Below are positions 1 to 12,300 of a stretch of 64,000 nt of DNA, one piece after another; within the stretch, counting starts at the first letter, position 1, and the number at the start of each line of letters is the position of its first letter. The notes below the pieces were generated by a model. That model was not told the DNA's origin and made no database searches. It saw nothing but the letters and a program-made list of their open reading frames with translations. The translations under genes were made by a program, and so were the position numbers. The DNA comes from Pseudorasbora parva (Eukaryota; Chordata; Actinopteri; Cypriniformes; Gobionidae): positions 6,218,446 to 6,282,445 of the forward strand of contig NC_090172.1 of NCBI RefSeq assembly GCF_024679245.1. Reading direction: 5' to 3'.

Positions 1-200
1 GTTATCATCTCTTGGTAAAATAACATACTGGTCATATTGACATTATTGTCTCTTTAAGTAGCAAATATCTCCTTTTCTCACAAAATTTGGTTTGTCAGAT
101 CTTAAAATATCCAAACTACTGGACAGCGAACCAACAACTGAATTACCTGTTCACCTCAGTCTTTAAACCCCCCCTTTTTCTTTCTACCTGCCTCACTCAG

Positions 201-308
201 AGGAAAGCCCAGACTCAAAAGGCCAGGGAGTTTCATAAAAAAACCATAAAGGAGAAGGCGGTGCATTTGAGCTCTCTGTTCTCTGGCGAAGCCTCCTCTC
301 CACATCAG
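201..308 (+). CDS. mical2: mical2 post-CH linker exon
   Basis: A 36-codon exon, phase 0 at both ends. A strong pyrimidine tract ends in CTCACTCAG, and the donor is CAG|GTGACT. It encodes a basic, alanine- and lysine-rich stretch containing KTIKEKAVHLSSLF, which resembles the linker just after the CH domain in vertebrate MICAL2/MICAL3 as I remember it. The reading frame stays open upstream through the intron, so the acceptor sets the exon start, not a methionine. Confidence 0.7.
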
Positions 309-3300
309 GTGACTATGTTTCTGCGTGTGTCGGCTTTCCTCACTCAGCTGCTGTTGCATGCCCTGTGGCTCCGGCCTCTGATCACCGAGTGACTGAGCAT
401 CATTTCATGCACCTGCAGTCTTTGCAGATATCATCGCATTCTGAGTAATGAATTCTCTGAACCCCCGCTCCGCCATAATTGGTTAATAATCTCTCCAGCA
501 GAACAGATGTGGGTCAACTGAGGACACACTGTAGTGCTCGGTACATTCAAAACGACCGTTTTTACTTTAAAAGAGTTAATAAAGTCAATGAATGCCAGTG
601 GACATCATAACTCACAAGCATCTATGCCAGAAAAAAAAAAAACATATTTGGTTGTTCTTTGAAGAAAGTGTTAGAATAAATGTTTTCTCGCTATTCTTTT
701 ACAGTATGAGCTTTTATAAGCATGCAAGAGGAACCACTTTTGCATGAGTCCCATAAAGGGGTCTGGTGTGCTCAGAGCTCCTGTAAGCATTTCAATTGAT
801 CTCTCAGACTGGACCAGAAGCTTTTTTGCTTTTTTACTGCTTACATCAGGAGAAAAAATCAGCCCAGGTGTTCACAGATGATTCAAACATCCTCCTACTC
901 ATTTATTATATTTTCCTTCTTGGTATTTAAAGCTAGGTATAAACCTTAAAGGGGGGGGGGGGGTGAAACCCTCAGTTTTTAGTCAATCTCATGTCAATCT
1001 TGAGTACCTATAGAGTAGTATTGCATCCTTCATATCTCCGAAAAGTCTTTAGTTTTATTATATTTATAAAAGAAATATGGGCTGTACCAAGTCTTTCTGG
1101 AAAAAAATGAGCGCCTGGAGGCGTATCGTGTGGGCGGAGCTAAAGAATGACGAGCACGCAAAGCGGTGACGTCCTCAAGCGTGGAGAAACCCATGTATGC
1201 TATCGAGCTCAGCTAATAGATGATCCAGAATCATTCGGAGGCCGAATCATGACTTCGACTAGTTGCTGGCCTATAGAGGGCACAACAGTACAAGCAATTT
1301 CCTGACACGCAGGCTCTGCTTTCAACAGTTAAAAATGACAAATAAATGCATACTTTGATAGTTCTCCACAAGACATGTTTGATTATACCATCTGGATGCT
1401 CAAAATTGATCAGGAGAATGCAGGCACATTGTACACGTAAGTTAATCATCGCACTAAACTAATGCGTGCTGCATTGCAACGCACACACATAGCCAATCGC
1501 ACATCACGTGGAGATCGCGCACGCCTCACACAAACCCATTCAGGAGCGCAGAAATGTATTGTCAACACAGTTCTGGGATTTATCAATAAAATAGCTTAGA
1601 AACAGGAAAGTTCTAGCATATATTTCTTGATAACTAAAACTCAGAGCTTCACTATTAGTAGAGAGACGCTGGCAGGTAGAATTAATTCACACGCAATCAC
1701 TCACTAATGCATTCATATACAAATCTTTATTGTGCTACTTTATCTGCATCTTATTTAGAACGAGCAGAAATCTGAGAAATATAACGACCATAAGAGAAAA
1801 GAACTGATACTGTTAAGTAGGAGCGATAACCTTATGGGCAGTGCTGTGTGTATCATATGTCCTGTGCATAAGAAGACCCGTGTTCGCGTCTCAGCTCGAG
1901 GCACAGACTTTCATTAATGACGTCATCAGCGACTAGTCGACGTCAACTCGACTTTCATCACATAAATGTCAACTTTAAAAAATCGGAAGTCGTTACCTTA
2001 GTCTACACTGAAAAAATACCCTAGTCTACACTGGGCACATCAAAGTAAACCTTATAAACTGGAGAAATTGTCTTTCTGAATGGGTGGAGGATGATTGTAT
2101 TGAAGCATCTATTGTAGCTTGTTGCGTCACAATACCCCGTTTTCTTTGACATGTTCATGACCTCTGAAGGGCGAATTTTGTCTTGCAACTTACCAAGCTG
2201 AATTTCTTTTCCCATGTAACTCATCAGTCACGGTCTCTCACTGGCTATACTGCCTCTGGCTCCGCCTGCTTCAGTAGCCACGCTTCCAAACTCTCGCTAT
2301 AGGTTGAGCTGGAAAGAGATTGACAGATCTGAGCAGACCACTTTCAATGGCAAATGGTTTTGATGGCTGAGAATGTTTTGTATTAGTGGCAGTGCCAAAC
2401 GATAACGATTCCTTTAACGATTAAAAACGGTTGGTCTGATAGTGGAGATGCAGCTGATGTTTAAACTTTTGGGGGAGATCTGCCCATGAATTGGCCTTTT
2501 AAAAGTCAATGAACAATGAACTGGGTTAAAAGAAGGTATTTTAATGGGGGAAAATAAGATATACTTCACCTTTAAGTCATTTTTTCGGACCCCACTGGCA
2601 ATCATTTTAATAAACTTTATTAGAAAACAACACTTAATAGCTTTAACTTCGCTATAATGTAAATATGAAAACATTACACTATGCAGCATCTGCAAAAAAT
2701 AATGTCTGCACGTCTCTCCGTGTGTGTGAATTGCTGTGTATGTGTGAATCTCTCTGGCTTCATACTGTAACACACTTGTTCTGGAGTTTGTCATCCGTCA
2801 TTAAAGTACATGCCAGATGCTCCTCCTTGTAATTTCTATGAACCATATGCATATATACACTCCTGGGCCAAGCCTAAAATGGCTAAACACTAAGCTTTTA
2901 ATTGTCTTAACCATGAAATTGAAGCATATGCACTACTTTTCTGTCTCAGAAAAACATCAATGCCAGAATATGGGGAGTTGTGTGTGGAGTGATGAATCAC
3001 AATGAAAAACGAGTTGCATGGTGATGCTCAAGAGCTTTGTCTTCGAAAATCTGCTGAGAAATGTAATAATTAATGCATCTCTACCACAGTGAAGCATGGA
3101 GGAAGAGTCATTGTGTGGGGAGCCTTTTTTAGCAGCTAATATTGGTGAGCTATATATGTGAGGTATGCTGTGAAGCACAGGGGAATATTGGAGAATGGCT
3201 TTGCTGCATACAATGGTTGTTATCTAAAGAGGAACGATCAGATGTTATTTTTCAACAAGACAATACTCAGGCCTAAATGTCAAAGGCAACCAAGAAGAAT

Positions 3301-6300
3301 CTTGAGGACAAGTCCATCAGGCTCATGTTTTGGCCTCAGTCAGAGTCCAGATCTTAACCCTATACTGAATATTTGTTCCCATATTAAACTCAAACTAACT
3401 GGAAGACATTTTTCAGCGACTCGTGAACAGTTTGAAGACATTAGCATTGAGTGGAAAAACACTGACTCTTCCTCCTGTCTGCAAGTTGGGAAATACTTTT
3501 CCATGCTAAGTTACTTTATCTTCAGTATTTGTGCAATTCTTGCTCATTTCCCTTCCAGTGAATATTTTGCCATTTTTGTTTTGGCCCGTTTTTAGCCCAG
3601 GAGTGTATTTAGCTTTTAAAAACATTAAAAAAGAGTAAATAACTTGTGCTGGACAGTTGCCTGGTGCCTTCTAACAACACTTAAATCTGAACAAATAATT
3701 TTTTATATTTCCACAGAGTAAAATAGTTATTTATACAGTATAATCAACATCAAATATATGCTAAGTTTAGGGCTTGACATTAACATCTGCGTGTGTATTT
3801 CAGTGGCGTGTAACACAGTCACTTCTACTAGCCACTTAGGTGAGGTGAATTTTATATATTATATACAGTTTTCAATTGTAGTATTTTAATTAAAAAAAGG
3901 CATCTTAAATAATAAACTAAGTTCAATGTAGTGCTGTCAAAAATAATGATTTTTCAATACATATCGATGCTGAAATATCTGAACCACTTCCAATACTCAT
4001 TTCCTGCAGATACTACCAGTTGCACTTTCTCTTAAAAACGCAAATGAGATATCTTTTTATAAATCAGTTGTTTCTCACACTTATGTTGTTCCAAAGATAT
4101 AATGCTTTCATTCATCTTCAAAACACAAATGAAGATATTTTTAATGAAAGCTGAGAGACTTCTTTCCAAAGCGATGGATTTTCAGTGGAGGGACAGAAAT
4201 CTCTCAGCTTTTTTTGAAAATATTTTTGTTACGAAGATGAACAAAAGTTTAATGGGGTTGGAACAACATGAGGAGTAATTAATGACAACATTTTTAATTT
4301 TCATGCAAACTAACCATTTATGATTTCATGTCTGTCTCACCTATAGAGTTTAGAAGTTCTCAACCTCTTAGATTTTGCTCAGATTAAGACAGCAAAGTCT
4401 GTAATTAAACTGAACGAACTTGAACGTCTTATTAAATACTACAACACTGAAATAGCCAAGCTGCTATCTAAATTACTTGTAGCTATACTCATCTCATTTA
4501 TGTCTTTTTGTGTTGGATGTAATTTTAGGAGATTTATTAAGATTTATCTGAGATAATTCTTTACTCTTAGTTAAACAAAACTAAGAACTCCATTAGGTGT
4601 CCTGAGCTATTAAAAATCAACCTCCGTGCAATGTCCCGTAATCTCATTCTCTCAGTTCATTTTAAATGTTCACGTTATCTCTGTTCTGGACAGACTGACT
4701 CCTCTGCTGTCTAACCTTCCAACCCATCTCCACCACACCCAATCCCAGAATACAGTGCTGCTCTCGACAGTGCGTCTCCTCCCATAATCTGCAATTACTT
4801 ATACATGTGCTTCTTTCCATCTCTAATACAGATTAGCACTCCTAATACTGCTTGCACATTGTTTTTAATGAATTATTATCATCTCATGCCTTTTCCTGCT
4901 CTTTTTTCCACTCCTAATAAGACGGATAAATCTCAGTCTGGGCATCTGGACATGCAGCTTTGTGAAGAGAAGAGAGAATCAGCCAAAAGCTCACAGGTGC
5001 TGAGAAACATTTGTTCCTGAGACATTTGCAAATATAATATAGAGTGCCTAATAGTGGCCGGCCACTTTTACAGCAGCGCTTGTTCTGAAAGTATATTTTT
5101 TCCATTCATTTAACCCACAAGTCCACGTTAAAGCTTTATTATAATCCACGAACCAAGCCGACCAGCTATGAGGTGACTCATAACATTACAAACTTTGATT
5201 AAAATAAATGTTAGTATATATGTAAATGGATTTGTAATATACTTAGTATGAATATTTTAAATACATATTGGTATAGGTCATTCTTAAAAGTTCAAATGAA
5301 AGTATGTGATCTTCCTCAACCCATCTATTCTGCTACTAATCCGATTTGCTCTCTCTCTCTTTCATGACTTTGTCTCCCACAATGCACTGCTTCTTCCTGT
5401 CCTCGTCCTCTCATTTCCTCCTGTCCCTCTCAGCAGGTAATGGCGCATGCAATCTTTTACACACTGTTCCAGTCTGCTCAGTCTAATTCTTTCCTTTTCT
5501 CCTCTCCAATCGGCATCCATTTGGTTTAGACGTCTAGACCCAAACCGTTACATGTGCAGCTTTTTAAACAGGAGACACAGGGAGAAAAAGTGAGTGCGTC
5601 CCGTCTGGTGAGTGTTTCCTCATCGCTCAGCTAAGTTAGGGTGTATAATTACAGTAGAGAGAGATTTACCACTAGTGTTTTGACATCTGGCATTCTGGAG
5701 CTAACCCTCTTCTGATTAATTGTAGGTTAGATATCATTATTGTGTGCAGCTTTATGACATATTGAATGGGCTTTAATTTGTGGTTACAGTTAAGCAGTTG
5801 CAGAACGTCACACTTAAGCCATCGGAACGAAACAGAGATCCGCCAGTCAAAGGAAAACAGAAACTTTAAAGTCCACGATAAGGTATCATGGCACCATCTA
5901 AACTCCCTGTTCAGGGCACATGAAACACATTTGGAAAGCTTAACCACTTCAGCTCTGCACCCCCTCTTGGACCCACCGGTGGGTCCAAAATTGCATCATC
6001 ATAATCTTTTTAAAAAATCTATAACTCGCGCACCACAAAACTAGACATATATGGTATCATTTGAAAGATTAGAACCTCAGCTTTCTTAATAACCCAATAA
6101 CTTCTTCATTTATATTACATAGAAGAAAATAATACGGTCTGAATTCGTATCCCCCCCCCCCCCCCCCCCCCGCAATGACCACCCCTTGAGAAAATCATGC
6201 AAATAATATAAAATTTCATATTTTTATCACACATACACACCTAAAATACACAAGTCATATATCAAATGAAAGCTATTTGCCTCAGGAATATCGCTGAGCA

Positions 6301-9300
6301 GTTAATTTCACCGATCCAATAATTTACAGTAAATTTATTATCAAAAGAATCACAAAGATGGAAATGACTCCTTTGAACAAGCAAACACATGAGTCATATT
6401 CCTGTTCAGATCACAAACTCGTTGTAAAGCTACTAGCCTCAACCCTATATCAACTTGTTCCTTAGGTTGTTTGCTTCAAAATGAGACTATTTTTACATGT
6501 CTGTGAGCAAGTATGGCCAAATGACACTATAATATGTCACCGATGTCCGTTCAAAACATGTGATGCAGACAAATACTCTTATTATTGCTAGTTTTGTTGG
6601 TGTTAGCCACATTTTTTGATGATGTCATTACATATTGCATCATGCTACAGAAAAGCTGAGAATCTCAGCTCTTTATAGACATGTGGATCATGATTCTAGA
6701 CCAATCAGAGCCCGAGATCTCCCTTTATAAAGTTGAAGAGGCGGAGCCTTCTTTTCGATTTCCTAGTGGCCAGTTTATGTCAATGCAGATGAATAGAAGT
6801 TGTTAGACACTTTGGTCAGATAAATCTCAATAACTCTTATTTGCAAGGAGGTATCAAGAAAATTCTTTTTTCCCCTGTTTAGTGCCAACTTATAGAATCA
6901 ACAGAAACTTCCAAAAAGCTTGGATCCCAAAATGATAAAAAAATAAAGATTTTTAAATAACAAATAAATTAAAAATAAATCAAAATATTTATTTTTTATA
7001 TATGTTTATCATAAGATTGTGAATAGATACAATATAATATATGCAATATGCCACCACTGAGTTACAATTTAGAGTTTTTTCTGTAAAATGAGACCCTTTT
7101 TATCAATTTACTCCAATGTATGTGTGTAGGGCGCTCTTTTAAATTCAGATATTCCTAATTCTCAAAAAAATGCAAAATGTGCTGCAGAGCTGAAGTGGTT
7201 AAAGGGATAGCTCACCCAAAACTGAAATTTTTGTAATTTACTCACCCTCAATTTGTTCCAAACCTGCAATATATGAACTTCAAATTATAGTCTTTTGTAT
7301 TCAACAAAATGAACCTAAAACAGGTTTTGAACAACATGAGGGTGATTAAATGATGACAGAATTTCCGATTTTGAGTCAACTATCCATTTACCCAACATGT
7401 CTTCATGTAGGAGTGAGCGATCTGATGATTTGATATCGTGATTGATCTTGGAAGATCTCCACTTTGCAAGTGAATCATGATATCATGTTTTTGTTATGCA
7501 CAGTGACGCATTTGAAAAATAATTCAACAGCTGTAGGTGCGATGAGTCATATTTTTGTTTCAGTTTCTATTTTGGCTTCCAATGATTATAACAACGTGAT
7601 AATAAAGATAAAGGCATGCCATTCCTTTCCTTAAAGCAACGTGCTTCCGCCACTCCTTAAAAATGTAAAGGCTTAGTTTACCCAAAAATGAAAATTATCC
7701 CATGTTTACTCACCCTCAAGTCATCCTAGGTGTTTATGACATTCTTCTTTCAGATGAATACAATCAGAGTTATGTTAAAAAATATCTCCTTCAAGCTTTT
7801 TAATGGCAGTGAATGGCTGTTTCTGTTTTGAAGTCCATAAAAGTACACTCCGGCTATGGGGGGTTAATAAAAGCCCTTTGAAGTGCAGCGATGCATTTGT
7901 GTAAGACAAATATCTATATTAAAAGCTTTACAAACTATTTTTCGCGCATTCACTAGAGACTGGCTTTCCAGCATAACGTAGGACACAGTGAGTTCTGGTG
8001 ACAAACGTGGAAGCACAGAGGATAGAGCAAAATTATTATAACAGCCATTCAATGCCATTTTAATTTAATCTCGGAAGAGCCAGGACATTTTTAATAAAAC
8101 TCTGATTGTATCCATCTAAAAGAAGAATGGCATACACCTATGATGACTTGAGTAAATCATGGGCTAATTTTCATTTTTGGGTGAACTATCCCTGTAAGTT
8201 TTTAAGGAGTGGTGGAAGCACATTGCTTTAAAGAAAAGGAACAGCATGCCTATATCTTGATTAAGTCTGTGTCATTAATGTTAAACAAAAGACAGAGTAA
8301 AGCACTCACTCTCTTGACAGTAAACACTGAGCAGGGTTTAATGACTAATTTGACAACTGATTGTTTAATGCAATACCGTGTTTTAAAATGTGTCCACTTC
8401 CATTCTGGATATCCTCGATAAAACATCTCACAACTATGAAGAACTCAATTCAGATTATGGTTATTTGTTATAAGATCATGATATGAAATTTTGGGAAAGA
8501 TCGCCCCTATTTGCATGTTATATAGACAGTGTTACAGTATATAGAGTATCCACTGTTAAAGTTTTAAACCTGAAGAAATGATGAAAAATATGCAGTTTAA
8601 AATACGTTATTGATGGTATAAGGAAGGTTCTACACAGATTGAATTCTAGAAATACAAAGTTGTCATGAAACTGCTTGCAATCTCAGTATTCTCCATAGGG
8701 CACAGCTGATTGGTTCCTGCTGTATCAGTAGCCAATAAGCAGCGAGCTTAATGCTTGCACAAAGTGGTAATGCCACTAAACCTCAAGTGTTTATTGTGGC
8801 ATTACCACTTTGTGTAAGCATTAATGTCCAATAATTTCACAGTCTGTTATCAGTTATTCCTTACTTATTGTATCCTAATACTAATAATCCTAATCTTAAT
8901 AAACGACCGTGCCTGTAAATAGAGAATTATTTTACAATGGCTGTGTCAATGTCAGTGTAAAGTCCTAGACCAGTGAGCAAAGATTATTTAATGATCCTTT
9001 GATAACATTAGAGCCCTTTGAAATGTCTCCGGCTTTAAAATGCAGTTTAATGCTGTTCTGTCTTAGCCTGACAAGCCAGACCCACATCAAGATTGGTCTG
9101 GAAACTCACCATAGACGGGGCTCAATCTGAGGGGCGGGATAAACGGTTGTCTTTCAAACTCCCTCTGCACGCGATAGGATAGCGCTACAACCAACCAGAG
9201 CAAAGCAGAGCTCGCTGACTGATTAAACATTCGCCGTATCCGGTCGGCTAAACTACGAACACATCTTCCCGCTCTTTGTTCTTTTCTCAGAGAAAAGCTT

Positions 9301-12300
9301 AACTCCAAGTCTTCCAGAGTCGCGGTCAGAGCTGAACTGACCGCCGTTCGCCAGTTTCTGTGTTAACTAGAAGCACGCAAACGCAACTCGGCCGTCGTCA
9401 TTATGGCCCCGCCCGCCGACTCTATACATGATGTGATTGGGCCGTCCAGATTTTGAGGAACACAGCTCAGAATGGTATTGGGAGTGCCTAGACGACACTT
9501 GCGGGCAAATTAAATTTGCTGCCGCTAGGGTGCGTCTAGATTTCTAGGCTAATTCTGTCTAACATATACCATTAAAGGCATCATATGTCCCTGTCATCTA
9601 ATCTGTGTCTCTATCTCTGCTCTGAACAGACCGGTTCTTTCTCTGTCCATCCTCATCATTCTAACTCCATAATATTTCACTCGATCCCAGAATGCTCTGC
9701 TCCTCTCCATCTTTCCTTTACCCTCTCCTCTGCTTTCTCATCAAGGTAAAGAAGTGATTTCACCTTCAACACTCTTCCTGTACGTCCTCAATGGTTCTAA
9801 TGCCTTTCAGAGTATTCTTTTCTTATTAACAAACTATTTCATTTCACCCTCCCGTGTGCCTTTTCAAGCTGTAAATCAAAACCAGAAATACATTATGGCA
9901 TAAACTGGCAAGGAGAAGCAAAGAGTTACTCACAAACGGTGAGTGTTTGTCAAGATTAGCTGTTCCATTAATCAATTGAACATGAAAATATTCACCCTAA
10001 AAATTAAAATGCTATCTTTATTTACTCATGCTCTTGTTGATTCAAACAATTTGTAACATCTTTCTTCCATAGAAACAATATTGCACATCCTTATAATTGA
10101 ATACTACTTAATATGTGGATGTTCAAATAAGATTTGAGATTTTCAGTAAAGAGTGACGTTTCTACACTCAAGTGATTTTGAAACAAATTTGACTCATCAC
10201 TGGTAACACAAATAATTAATACGAAACATTATATTAAATGCAATTTTAAAGTAGATAGACTGAAGTAGTATTTTCAATTATAGCATGCATACAAATTTAG
10301 GTATTTTTGGTATCATTTTTGGAGCTTGAAAGCCCAAATAAACCAAAAATGCTTTCTTGGAAAAGAGTAGCCTGGGTTTTCCAGAGGTATTTTACCCTTT
10401 GTTTTCCTTGGCAAAAAATAAAAAAACTCATACAAATTTAGAGCAGCTTGAGGATGAGTAAATTAACTATTGCTTTAACTAACCAAATATGATCACAACA
10501 TTTTCTTCAATAAACTCTAATATCTACATTTTCAGTCCAACACCAGCACAACATCCTTTACTCTAAGAAAACAAACAGACATTCCTCAATCAAATGGAGA
10601 CTCATATGCTCCCAAACAGGTATATGACCAGTGGAATGACGCTTATCCACAATCTCCCAAGACTCGCATGTTCTGTCTGGATTGAGAGTCTTCCGGGAGA
10701 TTGCTGGCATGTTGCAGGCAGGACTGGAGAGCGCTGATCAGTGCGGCAGCTCTCTTTAATGGACTGTCTCTCTTCACATGGTTGGTTTTGTAATAAGAAC
10801 GTGCCAATATGAGACACACACACTTGGCTGTAAGCATCCTTACATTCCAGCTGGGAGAGAGAGCATTCCAAAAGTCCTCTCTTCCATTGCCAGATGCTTA
10901 ACCTGAAACTCTAGCTCCGCCTACTGAACAGTTCAAAGTTACTGGATCATGGGAGTTTGTCTAGTTTTACAGAATGCCTTTATAAGTTCATCAGGATTGA
11001 CAGACAACCCTTATTTTGAGCTAAAAGACATGGGTTCTGTTCCAAAACATGCTGAGGTGCCTACATACTATAGACCCAACCCAGGCTTTAAAGGGATACT
11101 CCATCGCTTTTTCATATTAAACTATGTTATTCCCTTAACTAAGACGAGTTGATACATCCCTCTCTCGTCTGAGTGTGTGCTGTTAATCTCTCTGACGCGC
11201 GGTGACGATCTGATAGCATTTAGCTTAGCCCACTAAGCCCAGTTCATTCACTATGGTACCACACAGAGATCAAGTTAGAAGCGACCAAACACCTCCACGT
11301 GTTCCCTATTTAAATACAGTTAATGTTTTACGATCAAGTAGTAAAAACAAAAACAACTTCGCTCCATTGTTCGCCATTTCGAACAAGGGCTAATCTGCAC
11401 GTTTTTGATGTGAATGAATTTGATGTGAATTAATTGCCTTTCGTTTAATAATTATGTGTTACATGGGCGGAATGGCTGGCGGAATAGCACTTCTGAGAGT
11501 ACTTCGACTCGGCGCAGTAAAAAGTCACGCCTGAAACATCTTCCCTCACATCTCCCTCTCCCTCTCTCATTTTTGTCAATAGGGAGGTGTGAGGAAAGAT
11601 GTTTCAGCCGGGACTTTTTACTGCGCCGAGCCGAAGTACTCTCAGATGTGCTGTTCCGCCATACAATATAGTTCTCCTTTTTAATCCGCCTAGAAAAAAG
11701 CCACGTTTTATTTTGTCATCATACTTGATCGTCCAACTATTAGTGTAACTGTATTTAAATAGGGAACACGTGGAGGTGTTTGGTCGCTTCTAACTTGATC
11801 TCTGTTTGGTACCATAGTGAATGAACTGGGCTTAGTGGGCTAAGCTAAATGCTATCAGATCGTCACCACGCGTCAGAGAGATTAAGTGCACGCACTGAGA
11901 CGAGAGAGGGATGTATCAACTCATCTTAGTTAAGGGAATAACATAGTTTAATATGAAAAAGCGGTGAAGTATCCCTTTAAGGGATAATTCAGCCAAAAAT
12001 GAAAATCATTTACCCGCCCTCATGTTGTTCCAAACCTGTAGAAAATGCTTTGTTCTGCTGAACACAAGGGGTTTGTAACCAAACAATTGACTTCCATAAT
12101 AATTTTTTTCATTGTCATTGGTGCCCCACAAATGTTTGGTTCCCCATATTCTTCAAAATATCTTCTTTTGTGTTCAGCAGAACCCAAAGAAACTCACAAA
12201 GGTTTAGAAGAACTTGATGGTGAGTAAATGCTGACAAAAAATTTTTTTGGGGGTGAACTATCCATTTAAGTAAAACAATCTACATTGCTAAAAAAAAAAA

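Larger units (their letters stand above)
309..4921 (+). other. mical2 intron with mobile-element debris
   Basis: No confident coding exon was found between the donor at 309 and the next candidate exon at 4922. The intron holds a poly-G-bearing TTAA-type element end (from 950), a decayed Tc1 element (2858-3605) and an inverted-repeat MITE (about 4040-4280). A segment at about 4690-4790 resembles the candidate exon at 9630-9745 (both contain ATCCCAGAAT), but its frame is broken. The remainder shows nothing I can name. Confidence 0.5.

Noticed and set aside
5340..5436. Exon-like pyrimidine-rich block ending CAG|GTAATG
   Set aside because: Related to 9630-9745 by sequence, but no acceptor gives a frame that joins 5530; probably a decayed exon copy or simply an intronic pyrimidine tract.
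5530..5589. Alternative exon frame reading RLDPNRYMCSFLNRRHREK
   Set aside because: It looks protein-like, but its end phase does not join the following candidate exon, while the 5530-5607 frame does and aligns with the exon at 9869.
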